From the NCBI GenBank assembly GCA_030430575.1, contig JAUIKF010000003.1:186001-250000 (forward strand): 64,000 nt of DNA. Direction: 5' to 3'. Origin of the DNA: Bacteroidia bacterium (GTDB lineage: Bacteria > Bacteroidota > Bacteroidia > J057). Each line of letters starts with the position of its first letter. Position 1 is the first letter of the stretch. Below, one piece after another: positions 44,132 through 52,653 of the stretch. The notes beneath the pieces were generated by a model. That model worked only from the letters and a program-made list of their open reading frames with translations. It did no database searches and was not told the DNA's origin. Made by a program: the position numbers and the translations under genes.

Positions 44132-44557
44132 TTACTCACATTTCTCAATCCACTCCTCCACTTCCTTCCGGCTACTTTTCTTCCCCACATTTCCCCAAGC
44201 ATTCCGCACATAATGAATCAGGCTCTGAACCTGAGATACCGAAAGCTTGTCGTCACCAATGCCTGCCATCGGTAAGTTATATTCAATGCCATTAACCCTA
44301 ATAGGCCCATCCAAGCCATTGATAATCACGCAAGGGAGTTCTTCTAAGTGGGATTCAAGGTAATCAGCCGCTGCGAGGGGAGGAATCATTTGCAAAAAAC
44401 CTTCCCCATTTTCTCCATGGCAGTTCATACAATAAGCTTCATAGAGGCGCTGTCCTTCCCGCATGGTAGGATCTCCCATCCACTGACGAGCCATCAGCAA
44501 GCCTGCGATGATCACCACAGGCCATAATAAATGGAACCATCTCCGATTAATTGTCAT
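44132..44557 (-). CDS. Membrane-anchored monohaem cytochrome c
   Basis: 141 residues. An N-terminal hydrophobic segment (about 8-24) anchors it. The haem motif CMNCH is at about residue 43 (YEAYCMNCHGENGEG), and the likely axial Met lies in YNLPMAGIGDDKLS. This is a class I cytochrome c fold. It overlaps the 3' end of the Sco gene by 11 bp, so the pair probably functions together in respiratory electron transfer or oxidase assembly. Confidence 0.9.
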   Translation of the reverse strand: MTINRRWFHLLWPVVIIAGLLMARQWMGDPTMREGQRLYEAYCMNCHGENGEGFLQMIPPLAAADYLESHLEELPCVIINGLDGPIRVNGIEYNLPMAGIGDDKLSVSQVQSLIHYVRNAWGNVGKKSSRKEVEEWIEKCE

Positions 44558-45266
44558 CTGGATTGTCTAGCAGCCAATGAATGTCCCGAATCAATTTGTC
44601 TACCGATTTGGGGTCAGTCCCATCATAGCCAATGCGATAATGTGTATTCCCGTCCTGATCCAAGATCTTCTCCTGACGGCCCCTGAGGCGGCCTTGTTGA
44701 TCTACCAAGTGGAACTTGCCATCGTGGGAGATATTGCCAGGAATCTCGGCATCAGGGGTGGGAAGGCGTTCCCAATACTTGACGGGCATCATATAGAGGC
44801 TATCGCGGTTGCCTGTCATGAAGTGCCATTTCTTCGAATCTATTTCCCCTAAACGGGAAGCATAAACCTTAAGGCGTGCTACAGAATCTCTTTCCGGGTC
44901 AATGCTGTGGGACAAAAAAACTACCCGATCATCCGTTTCAAATTCCTGATAGATACGGTACATCTGTTTCTTCATCACATGGCATATCGTAGGGCAGTGA
45001 GAGAAGAAAAAATCAGCTACATAGACCTTTCCCTCTACATCCTTCTTCGTCACTATGCTTCCATCTTGATCATAAAACCGAAAGTCGGGAATGGCTTGGT
45101 CTAGCGTATCTGTCACTTGTTCGCCATCAAGCATCCGGACCTCAATATCCTTGTCCTTAAGAACAGGAAGTGGGGGCATTTCTTCGTTGGCCACCTCACT
45201 GCCGCCAGCGCAAGCTGTGAAGAACAGAAAAAGGCCAATCAAATAAGGAAATTGTTTATTCATCAT
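44547..45266 (-). CDS. Sco1/SenC/PrrC-family copper chaperone lipoprotein
   Basis: Start placed at ATG 45266 (MMNKQFPYLIGLFLFFTAC, lipobox TAC), 239 residues; the frame is open further upstream but that part is not signal-like. The thioredoxin-fold domain carries the copper-binding CPTIC (FFFSHCPTICHVMKKQM) and the distal His in ISHDGKFHLVD. Sco proteins deliver copper to the CuA site of cytochrome oxidase or act as thiol reductases. No oxidase gene is in the window; a cytochrome c gene overlaps its 3' end. Confidence 0.92.
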   Translation of the reverse strand: MMNKQFPYLIGLFLFFTACAGGSEVANEEMPPLPVLKDKDIEVRMLDGEQVTDTLDQAIPDFRFYDQDGSIVTKKDVEGKVYVADFFFSHCPTICHVMKKQMYRIYQEFETDDRVVFLSHSIDPERDSVARLKVYASRLGEIDSKKWHFMTGNRDSLYMMPVKYWERLPTPDAEIPGNISHDGKFHLVDQQGRLRGRQEKILDQDGNTHYRIGYDGTDPKSVDKLIRDIHWLLDNPDDN

Positions 45267-45393
45267 GATTCCAAGGCTATACTTATTTTTTGGAGGGCAA
45301 ATGTAACCAAAACGCACAAGAATAAAGATAGTTGGTTTTCGAAAATGAGAAATGTACCCTATCTTTTCACCCTAATCCCTACGTATTCCTACT

Positions 45394-45969
45394 ATGAGAC
45401 TACAATATAATAGCCCCGTTATCCTCACCTTTGCGATTATTTCCGCAATTGTCACTTTTTTAGGAAGTGAGGAATTCATGAACATAGACGCTTTCAAAGG
45501 CCTTTTTTCGGTATGTTCAGAAATGAATTGGAGCAATCCCCTTACTTATCCACGTTTTGTCAGCCATATTTTTGGCCATCAAGGCATGGGTCATTTTGTG
45601 GGGAATTTCACCCTGATTTTATTGATAGGGCCGATTCTGGAGGAAAAATACGGGTCACGTGACCTCCTGTTGATGATGGCAGTTACGGCGATTATTACCA
45701 GCATTCTCTGGATTGTCTTATTTGATGGTCAATGTTTACTGGGCGCCAGTGGGATTGTATTTATGTTAATTGTCTTAAGTTCTCTTACCAATTTTCAGTC
45801 TGGTAAAATCCCTTTAACCTTTATCCTTGTCATTCTCCTGTTTTTAGGAAAAGAGTTACTAGATTCTTTTGGCCAAGATCAAGTATCCCAGTTTGGACAC
45901 ATTATCGGTGGGATATGTGGAGGCCTGTTTGGCTTTCTAATGGAAGGCAATAAAAAGAAATCGGCGTAA
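45394..45969 (+). CDS. Rhomboid-family intramembrane serine protease
   Basis: 191 residues, a compact six-helix rhomboid. The catalytic Ser119 is in LLGASGIVF and His169 in QFGHIIGGICGG; HFVGN (His67, Asn71) matches the loop residues of GlpG-type enzymes. It is predicted to cleave membrane proteins within the bilayer; the substrate is unknown. The alpha/beta hydrolase follows 12 bp later, so they may be co-transcribed. Confidence 0.9.
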   Translation: MRLQYNSPVILTFAIISAIVTFLGSEEFMNIDAFKGLFSVCSEMNWSNPLTYPRFVSHIFGHQGMGHFVGNFTLILLIGPILEEKYGSRDLLLMMAVTAIITSILWIVLFDGQCLLGASGIVFMLIVLSSLTNFQSGKIPLTFILVILLFLGKELLDSFGQDQVSQFGHIIGGICGGLFGFLMEGNKKKSA

Positions 45970-45981
45970 CCTTTAGCTCTT

Positions 45982-46848
45982 ATGCGTGCAAGCAACTGGC
46001 AAATAAATGGGCAACAAGTTGAGCTCAACGGCCACCAAATTTTTTACCGCGATTCTGGAGGCGAAAAACCTGCCTTGTTGATTTTGCATGGCTACCCTAC
46101 TAGCAGTTATGATTATTGGAAGGTCTGGGATTCACTCTCCCAGACCTTTCGCGTAATTGTTCATGACCATTTAGGGTTTGGTTTTTCTGACAAACCACAA
46201 GGATATTCCTACTCCCTGATAGACCAGACCGATATCGCCATCCAACTATGGCAACACCTCGGCATTACGCATGCGCATCTTTTGGGACACGACTATGGCA
46301 CAAGCATTGCCACTGAGCTGATCGCAAGGCGAAACATGGGCTATGAGCCGATACGGCTCGATTCTCTAACCCTCTGCAATGGCAGCATGCACATCGAGAT
46401 GGCCAAGCTCCGCTTCATCCAGGTATTGCTGAAAAGCAACCTCACAGGCCCACTTGTGGCACGCCTCAGCAGCTTTCGCCTATTTCAGCGAAATATTCGC
46501 AATATATTTCACGACCCTTCCCAAATCACCGCCGCAGAACTCCAAGACCAATGGGCTATGCTCATTGGTAATGGCGGGCGGGCTGTCCTGCCACGCATTA
46601 CCCAATACATCGAAGAGCGCAAGCGCTTCTGGCATCGCTGGATTGGCGGCTTACAGCAGTCGGATTTACGGACAAACATCGTTTGGGCCACGGAAGACCC
46701 TGTAGCCGTGGTGGGTATGGCACATGTCCTCCACGAAGAGATTGCCAATAGCAATCTCCAGCTTCTGCCTGAAGCAGGGCATTTTCCGATGTTGGAGATT
46801 CCTGAACGGTGGAAAGATGCGGTCACTGGGTTAATTTTGAATGATTGA
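45982..46848 (+). CDS. Alpha/beta hydrolase with Asp nucleophile (dehalogenase/epoxide-hydrolase type)
   Basis: 288 residues. The oxyanion-hole motif HGYPTSSYDYW is at about 36, the nucleophile elbow is GHDYGTS (Asp104, not Ser) and the catalytic His lies in EAGHFPMLE near the end. An Asp in the elbow is typical of haloalkane dehalogenases and epoxide hydrolases. A helical cap follows the elbow. No signal peptide, so cytoplasmic. The substrate cannot be told from sequence. Confidence 0.88.
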   Translation: MRASNWQINGQQVELNGHQIFYRDSGGEKPALLILHGYPTSSYDYWKVWDSLSQTFRVIVHDHLGFGFSDKPQGYSYSLIDQTDIAIQLWQHLGITHAHLLGHDYGTSIATELIARRNMGYEPIRLDSLTLCNGSMHIEMAKLRFIQVLLKSNLTGPLVARLSSFRLFQRNIRNIFHDPSQITAAELQDQWAMLIGNGGRAVLPRITQYIEERKRFWHRWIGGLQQSDLRTNIVWATEDPVAVVGMAHVLHEEIANSNLQLLPEAGHFPMLEIPERWKDAVTGLILND

Positions 46849-46894
46849 ATGTTGAATTTTGAATGTAGCAGGTTTATTAGAAGTTGAATTTGAA

Positions 46895-47136
46895 TACACT
46901 GTAAACAAAGTTTCTTACCATAACAGTCTTACTGTCATTTCGACGACCGGAGGCTTTGTGAAGGGAGGAGAAATCTAACACGCCCTTTTGTACTGGCTAT
47001 ATAATGTTTAGCCCATGCGCTTCGATTTATTTACTAGACCAGCATGTTAGATTTCTCCCGTTGGTCGAAATGCATGCCCTGAGTATTCCGAAGGGACAAC
47101 TTAGTTGTAAAGACAAGAAATTTAATTTACACTGTA
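46895..47136. mobile_element. MITE-like insertion with 9-bp flanking duplication
   Basis: TACACTGTA occurs at 46895-46903 and 47128-47136 as a direct repeat. Just inside, AACAAAGTTTCTTACC (46904-46919) and the reverse complement of 47112-47127 match at 11 of 16 positions. Internally GGAGAAATCTAACA (46967-46980) pairs perfectly with TGTTAGATTTCTCC (47045-47058), and ATTTCGAC/GGTCGAAAT arms extend it. A REP-like palindrome CCCTGAGTATTCCGAAGGG lies at 47077-47095. No transposase is encoded. It fills most of the 329-bp gap before the oxidoreductase gene. Confidence 0.5.
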
Positions 47137-47177
47137 TTGAGCGACAATCCCCCAACTCAAAACATAAAGCTTCCTCA

Positions 47178-48359
47178 ATGGATGATTTTCTCATCATAGG
47201 CGCAGGCATCTTTGGCCTGACCACTGCCATAGAACTCCAAAAACGAGGATACCAAGTCTCCTTACTGGCTGGTGGACCTATCCCCCACCCTAAGGCAGCC
47301 TCCACAGACATCAGTAAGATTGTCCGCATGGAGTATGGTTCAGATGCCTTTTACATGGACATGGCGGACCGCTGTATCGATGAATGGCATGCCTGGAATG
47401 ATTTGTTTCAAGAAGAATTGTATCGCGAAGTTGGATTTCTGTTGGCTTGTAGCAAGCCAATGGAGGCTGAGACTCAGCCTTATGAGCACAGCAGTTTTCA
47501 CCTGCTTCAGGCACGGGGCCATCAACCAGAACACCTTGTAGGTGATTTGATTTCAAAGCGGTTTCCCGCATTTGCTTCAAGAAGATATGTGGATGGATTT
47601 TATCACAAAAGAGCAGGATATGCCCTGGCAGGACGGACGATCGAAGTATTGGCAAAGTATGCACAATCGTTGGGTGTTGAGGTAAAAGAAGCTATAAGGG
47701 TAAAAGAATTATTAATAGAAAATAGCCAGGCTAAAGGAGTAACTTCAGAGAAAGGAGAAAAGCACCTGGCTGGCCATACCATTGTATGTGCAGGTGCACA
47801 TACGGCATTTTTAGTCCCTGACCTTCAGCCGTTTATGCAAGTCACGGGTCATCCCGTTTTTCACTTACGCCCTCGAAATTCTTCGTTATTCGAATCCCCT
47901 AAGCTTCCCGTCTTCGCTGCTGATATCTCCCATTCAGGCTGGTATGGGTTTCCCTACCATCCCCATGAACACGTCGTCAAAATCGCCAATCATGGCGTAG
48001 GGCAGGTCCTCCACCCAGACCGAGATCCCCGGGAGGTGAGGGAAGCAGATGTGCAACACCTACGTACTTTTCTACAGACTGCCTTTCCCAAACTGCATGA
48101 TGCCCCCATTGTCTATACCCGCCGTTGTCTATACATGGACACCCTTGATGGTCATTTTTGGATCGACCGACATCCCAGGATCGGCAATCTCATGATAGGT
48201 ACAGGCGGCAGTGGACACGGCTTCAAAATGGGCCCCGAATTGGGGAAACTGATTGCCGCAGCGGCGCTGGGCGAGAAAAGAGAAGGCGCGGAGCGCTTTC
48301 GCTGGCGGGAGTTGGGAGGCCAAGTGAAAGGGGAAGAAGAGGCCAGGTTTAGGGAGTAA
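47178..48359 (+). CDS. FAD-dependent oxidoreductase, DAO/sarcosine-oxidase type
   Basis: I place the start at ATG 47178 (MDDFLIIGAGIFGLTTAIEL), 393 residues; the frame is open to 47004 but that extension crosses the MITE-like element and would bury the nucleotide-binding motif. GAGIFG binds FAD; the C-terminal IGNLMIGTGGSGHGFKMGPE is typical of the DAO family (sarcosine oxidase, N-methyl amino-acid oxidases). It oxidises an amine substrate, identity unknown. Monocistronic. Confidence 0.87.
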   Translation: MDDFLIIGAGIFGLTTAIELQKRGYQVSLLAGGPIPHPKAASTDISKIVRMEYGSDAFYMDMADRCIDEWHAWNDLFQEELYREVGFLLACSKPMEAETQPYEHSSFHLLQARGHQPEHLVGDLISKRFPAFASRRYVDGFYHKRAGYALAGRTIEVLAKYAQSLGVEVKEAIRVKELLIENSQAKGVTSEKGEKHLAGHTIVCAGAHTAFLVPDLQPFMQVTGHPVFHLRPRNSSLFESPKLPVFAADISHSGWYGFPYHPHEHVVKIANHGVGQVLHPDRDPREVREADVQHLRTFLQTAFPKLHDAPIVYTRRCLYMDTLDGHFWIDRHPRIGNLMIGTGGSGHGFKMGPELGKLIAAAALGEKREGAERFRWRELGGQVKGEEEARFRE

Positions 48360-48362
48360 GCG

Positions 48363-48383
48363 TTTTGGGTTTTGGGTTTTGGG
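48363..48383. repeat. Heptamer tandem repeat (TTTTGGG)x3
   Basis: Three perfect units between two convergent genes, as at 19424-19444. Confidence 0.8.
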
Positions 48384-48393
48384 AAAATTCTTC

Positions 48394-50295
48394 TCACCCA
48401 AATTTCTCAATAAACGCCTGCAAGTTCTCTGACTCGTGAAGGGCTAGCTTCTTCCTAAGGCGGTAACGCCCTTTTTTCACACTCTCGGGAGAGATCCCGA
48501 GGATATTGGCGATTTCTGAGGACGACAGGTTGAGTTTGAGTAACACAAACAGACGGCGCTCTGCCTTGGTGAGATCAGGATGTTGAGCACGTAAGCGATC
48601 AAAAAAGCCTACATATACGCGGTCAAAGTGCTTTTTGAAAGTCACCCAATCTTCATCAGTCAAGATTTTGAGTTCCAGCAGTTCATCTAATTTTACTTTT
48701 CGCTCCAGTTCTACGTCTTCTCCCTGCAACTTCATGGCTTGCAATTTGGCCTCCAGCTCTTCTACCAAAGCATTTTTACTCAATACATTTTGCATATATG
48801 AAGTCAGCTCGCTCTTATGATGCGCCAGTTCCGCCTGTGTCATCCGCAAATCTTTCGCTGTAAGCTCTTCCTTAGCTTTGAGGATCTGCAATTCCTTTTC
48901 ATGTAGGATGCCATCCTTCCGTATTTTAAGGCGCTGTCGACTGATAATCAGAATGGTAATGATGAGCACTGCCAACAGCCCAAATATCAAATTGATACGC
49001 TGCTTTCGTGCTTGTTCGTTTTTCGCCTCCAGGTCTGCAATTTCTCGCTCTCGTTCCTCGGCCTTATATTTCGCCTGCATGTCTTCGATAATGCGCGTTT
49101 TCTCTTCATTAAATAGGCTATCGCGAAGACTGTGGTATTTAGATTGGTGAAAAAGAGCCTTTTCAAAATTACCCAACTCCTTGTATAAGTCCGTGATTTT
49201 CTCATGGGCCTTGGCCTGAGTATGCTTACCACCATGACCTTCTGCCATTTCGATAGACTGCTGATAGAAGCTCAGGGCTTCTTGCTCCTTACCTAATTCT
49301 CGTTTCGCATCCCCAATATTTCCTAGGATTTTGGGGATCTGACGGTAGTCTTGTACCTCCTCCATTACCCCAATAGATTGCTCCAAAAAACTGGCTGCAG
49401 CTGCCCAATTGCCTAGCGCCATATGGGGAAGCGCCATATTATTGAGGGTTTCCCCTAATCCCCTGACATCGCTGATTTCCTTGCGAATTTTGTAAGCCTC
49501 TTCGTGGTGAAAAATAGAGCTTTGGTAATCTTTTAACTCGTAAAAGGCAACCCCAACCAGGTTATGGGCATAAGCCATATTACCTGAGTCCTGAATAGCC
49601 GTATAGGCTTGCAATAGTTCTTGGAAAGAAGCCAAGGCTTCTTCATGGGCCCCCAAAAGGAAATGGACAATGCCCATTTCTTCTTTCACATAATTGATAT
49701 TATCCGTATCCCCTTCTTCCTGAAAGATCGCCGTAGCTTTATGGAAATGTGTGATAGCCTCATCATAATTTCCCATGTAGCGATAATTGGTAGCTAAGTC
49801 TCGGTGCGCACCAGCAATCTCCGTTTTAGTGCCAGATTCGATGGCCCATTCCAGCGTCTCCATAAAGGGCTTTTCTGCGAGGTCATATTTGGCCATCAGG
49901 AAATAACAAAGGCCTTGTAACCCCTTAACCTCAGCTTCTTGAGAAGTTGAAAGTTTTGGGAATTTTTCTGTTAATTCGCTAAGCATCTTTTCAGCCTCCT
50001 CAAACCCTCCCAAGTCTGTCATTTTACTGGCTAAATGCAATCGGCAATCGATTTCCAGTGATGAATTAGAAATGGTTTGAGCATATTCCAATGCCTGTTG
50101 GCTAAAGGTTATGGCTTCGGGATTGCCTTCTTGGATGTACAGATCACTAATTTGATGGAGTAACATTACCTTCTCTTCCCCACTTGTATTTTCTGCTTTT
50201 TTCGTCAAAGTCGTTACCTCTACCGGGTCCACAGCAAAAAGTACTAAAACTGAAAAAATAAAAAGCAAAAGGGTATTTATCACTTTCAAGTTCAT
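48394..50295 (-). CDS. TPR sensor with membrane helix and LuxR-type HTH
   Basis: 633 residues. Signal peptide or first membrane helix (about 5-22), then eight or more TPRs (ADKP-type repeats such as GNYDEAITHFHKATAIFQEEG and LGKEQEALSFYQQSIEMAEG) to about 395. A membrane segment (INLIFGLLAVLIITILII, about 433-450) and a coiled coil follow. The C-terminal 65 residues are a LuxR/GerE-like helix-turn-helix (LTKAERRLFVLLKLNLSSSE, IANILGISPESVKKGRYRLR). This architecture is a common Bacteroidota membrane-bound regulator; target genes are unknown. It is transcribed divergently from the motor pair at 50421. Confidence 0.88.
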   Translation of the reverse strand: MNLKVINTLLLFIFSVLVLFAVDPVEVTTLTKKAENTSGEEKVMLLHQISDLYIQEGNPEAITFSQQALEYAQTISNSSLEIDCRLHLASKMTDLGGFEEAEKMLSELTEKFPKLSTSQEAEVKGLQGLCYFLMAKYDLAEKPFMETLEWAIESGTKTEIAGAHRDLATNYRYMGNYDEAITHFHKATAIFQEEGDTDNINYVKEEMGIVHFLLGAHEEALASFQELLQAYTAIQDSGNMAYAHNLVGVAFYELKDYQSSIFHHEEAYKIRKEISDVRGLGETLNNMALPHMALGNWAAAASFLEQSIGVMEEVQDYRQIPKILGNIGDAKRELGKEQEALSFYQQSIEMAEGHGGKHTQAKAHEKITDLYKELGNFEKALFHQSKYHSLRDSLFNEEKTRIIEDMQAKYKAEEREREIADLEAKNEQARKQRINLIFGLLAVLIITILIISRQRLKIRKDGILHEKELQILKAKEELTAKDLRMTQAELAHHKSELTSYMQNVLSKNALVEELEAKLQAMKLQGEDVELERKVKLDELLELKILTDEDWVTFKKHFDRVYVGFFDRLRAQHPDLTKAERRLFVLLKLNLSSSEIANILGISPESVKKGRYRLRKKLALHESENLQAFIEKFG

Positions 50296-50420
50296 GTGTT
50301 AAAATTACAAAAACTTCCTACCGAATATGAATAAACTTCAAACTTCTTCATATTCGTTGCACAATGCCAAAGCTTTTCCCATTTTTGCCTACAATCTATA
50401 CTAATTGACTCATAACGCTC

Positions 50421-51779
50421 ATGTTTGAAAAAATTGATACCATCCTGTTAGTGGAAGTAGCCATTGTTGCGACAATCATTATAGCACAGTTGATTGTTTT
50501 TTTTAGAAACAATGCTACCATCTCTCAACTCAGGCGAATATACCCCAGTGCTAGCACCCTCGCCATCAATGAGGGGGGGGCTAATAAAAAAGGCGAAAAA
50601 GCACCTGTCGCCGCCGCTCAGATCGAGCTCGGGAAACGCTATAGTGGTACTTTTAAAGAGATTGTCACTTCTTCAAATGCCTATCTTCGAAAAAATCCTT
50701 CCACCCCAGACATAGAACTCCTTCAAGAAATTGCTTCCAGTAAGGATCAATCAACTGAGAAAGCCATAGAAGCCAATATCAGCTTGCCGCTTTATTTAGG
50801 GCTTTTGTGCACTTTTACCGGGGTAATTATTGGATTGGTTGATATTTGGCAGGAAGATATTTCCAATGAAGCTATCAGGTCATTTATTGGAGGTGTCCTG
50901 ATAGGAATGTTAGGCAGTGCGATTGGCCTTGGGCTCACAGTCCGTAGCAATTTCATCTTCAAGGAAGCCAAGAAAAAGCGCGATCGCGGCCAGTTCAACT
51001 ATTTTGCTTTTCTACGCACACATTTCATTCCTACCGGCGAAGGCGCAAAGGGAAGTGAGCTTTCCGTTTCATCTGAAAAATTCCGTGAAGACCTGGGTGC
51101 CTTCCACGAGCATTTCGCTAGCTACCAACACCACACCAATGAATCCCTCAAAGAGACTTTGCGCCTCTTTGGCGAGCTAAAGACTGTCTTTCAAGGCATT
51201 CGCAACCTGGAAACGGGCCTCACCAGTATTGGCAATGCCATCGGAAGCAATGATCAATTGCTGGAGAAGCAAGTCGCTTATATCGACACCTATTCTCAAA
51301 AGGTGGAAGCCTTTACGCATGTGCTTAATGACCATGTGACTACAGTCGATGGTCGCTTGACCAAGATGGTAGATGAAAGCATGGAGCGCCTGCAAAATGA
51401 CATCAACGCCGCCTATTCCAAGATGGATCAATACATGGCCGATATGGGAGAAGAAGGCAGCAAGCAGTTTGTAGATGACCTTCGTGGGAATATCGCTACC
51501 ATCAAGCAAGACGCTGCCAAGCTTCAGGAAAAGTCTATTGAGATCAATGGAGAGCTTCTAAAACGCATCGAGCAAGATGATAAAATCAACCATCGCATCT
51601 CCCAGCAAATGGAGGCCATGAATGCCAACCTCAAACAGGTCTTATTGGGGCAGGCAGATGCCAAAAAGAGCTTCACTAACTCTTTTGGCTTTAAATTATT
51701 TGCCGTTTCTGGGGCAATCGCCTTTATTCTCGCCATCGCCGGCGGAATCGCTTACACCTTTATGAATGTCATCCAATGA
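50421..51779 (+). CDS. MotA/TolQ/ExbB-family proton channel subunit with long tail (ZorA-like)
   Basis: 452 residues. TM1 lies at about 8-28; the characteristic MotA/ExbB helices lie at about 122-141 (LYLGLLCTFTGVIIGLVDIW) and 153-177 (FIGGVLIGMLGSAIGLGLTV). A long helical tail (about 180-420) has coiled-coil character (DQLLEKQVAYIDTYSQKVEA, DAAKLQEKSIEINGELLKRI). A fourth membrane helix ends the protein (about 422-448), which is unusual. The long tail and the partner gene resemble ZorA of Zorya anti-phage systems more than flagellar MotA or GldL. Overlaps the MotB-like gene by 4 bp (ATGA). Confidence 0.85.
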   Translation: MFEKIDTILLVEVAIVATIIIAQLIVFFRNNATISQLRRIYPSASTLAINEGGANKKGEKAPVAAAQIELGKRYSGTFKEIVTSSNAYLRKNPSTPDIELLQEIASSKDQSTEKAIEANISLPLYLGLLCTFTGVIIGLVDIWQEDISNEAIRSFIGGVLIGMLGSAIGLGLTVRSNFIFKEAKKKRDRGQFNYFAFLRTHFIPTGEGAKGSELSVSSEKFREDLGAFHEHFASYQHHTNESLKETLRLFGELKTVFQGIRNLETGLTSIGNAIGSNDQLLEKQVAYIDTYSQKVEAFTHVLNDHVTTVDGRLTKMVDESMERLQNDINAAYSKMDQYMADMGEEGSKQFVDDLRGNIATIKQDAAKLQEKSIEINGELLKRIEQDDKINHRISQQMEAMNANLKQVLLGQADAKKSFTNSFGFKLFAVSGAIAFILAIAGGIAYTFMNVIQ

Positions 51780-52576
51780 GAAAGTCCGAAGGAAATTTAT
51801 TTTGGGTGAGCTATGCTGACCTGATGACTGCGCTGTTTATCGTGATGTTGGCGCTCTTTATCCTGAGCTATAAACTGTTCAAGGATAAGGCGGATATTGT
51901 GGCAGCGAGAGATGTAGAGCTTGAATTGATAGAAGATCGCCTCAATGCGAAAGAACGAGCCATTCTTCAACTCCAATCAAAACTATCGGTTGAGGAAATG
52001 AATGCAGCTTCATTGATCGAAGAACTCAATCTCGAAAAAGCACGGCTGGTCGTGATGGAGGCCGAATACCTCAAGCTTCGCGAGATTCTCAAAGCGATCG
52101 AGAAACTCGATCAGCGCTATTTTGTCTACCAACCCGAATACAAACGACATGTCCTCAGGCGGCAAGTTCAATTCCCAAAAGGCAGCGCAGTGATCAATGC
52201 TGATTATCAGGCAGAATTGCGTGCGGCGGGCCAGGAACTTCTCCGTCTAGTCAATGAAATAGAGCTAGAAGGTACCAATATCAAGTACCTGCTGGTCATC
52301 GAAGGGCAAGCTTCTGCCGACAATTATTCACGGAATTATGAACTGAGCTATGAAAGGGCGCTGTCCCTTTCTCGCTTATGGAAAAACCAAGGAATCAACT
52401 TTGATCCCAATCGGGTAGAGGTGATCATCTCGGGAAGTGGCGAAGGCGGTGTAGGGCGAAATACGGACAATGAAGCCCTCAATCAGCGCTTTTTGATCCA
52501 AATCATTCCGAAGATTGGGGAGTTGAAAGACATTCCTCCTCGTGCAGAGTCAGAACCAGATAGCCTGAACAATTAA
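51776..52576 (+). CDS. MotB/OmpA-family stator subunit (ZorB-like)
   Basis: 266 residues. A short N-terminus leads into one membrane helix with the MotB proton-binding aspartate in WVSYADLMTALF (Asp15). A coiled coil (about 45-110) connects to an OmpA-like peptidoglycan-binding domain (about 128-255: LLVIEGQASADNYSRNYELS, YERALSLSRLW, GEGGVGRNTDNEALNQRFLI). The two proteins should form a proton-driven stator anchored to the cell wall. No flagellar gene, ZorC, ZorD or ZorE is adjacent; the next gene is convergent. A hairpin follows the stop. Confidence 0.87.
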   Translation: MRKSEGNLFWVSYADLMTALFIVMLALFILSYKLFKDKADIVAARDVELELIEDRLNAKERAILQLQSKLSVEEMNAASLIEELNLEKARLVVMEAEYLKLREILKAIEKLDQRYFVYQPEYKRHVLRRQVQFPKGSAVINADYQAELRAAGQELLRLVNEIELEGTNIKYLLVIEGQASADNYSRNYELSYERALSLSRLWKNQGINFDPNRVEVIISGSGEGGVGRNTDNEALNQRFLIQIIPKIGELKDIPPRAESEPDSLNN

Positions 52577-52577
52577 A

Positions 52578-52653
52578 ATGAAAATAGAAATGAAAGTTAA
52601 AATAAGCCCTTAGGGTTCTATTTTGATTTTCATTTTAACTTTAATTTTCATTC
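52578..52653. terminator. Inverted repeat between convergent genes
   Basis: ATGAAAAT and AAAGTTAAAAT on the left pair with ATTTTAACTTT and ATTTTCAT on the right (19 bp with a bulge) around CCCTTAGGG. Probably a bidirectional transcript end for the motor operon and the CBS-HEPN-like gene. Confidence 0.5.

Noticed and set aside
47004-47177. N-terminal extension of the FAD oxidoreductase
   Set aside because: It runs through the MITE-like insert and would put 58 unrelated residues before the GAGIFG motif, which normally starts within the first ten residues.
50421-52576. Complete Zorya system
   Set aside because: ZorA/ZorB-like subunits only; no ZorC, ZorD, ZorE or other Zor effector is adjacent, so the named system cannot be claimed.
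50421-52576. GldL/GldM gliding or T9SS motor
   Set aside because: GldL has two membrane helices and GldM has a large periplasmic domain without an OmpA-like fold; this pair has MotA/ExbB helices, a long tail and an OmpA-type domain.
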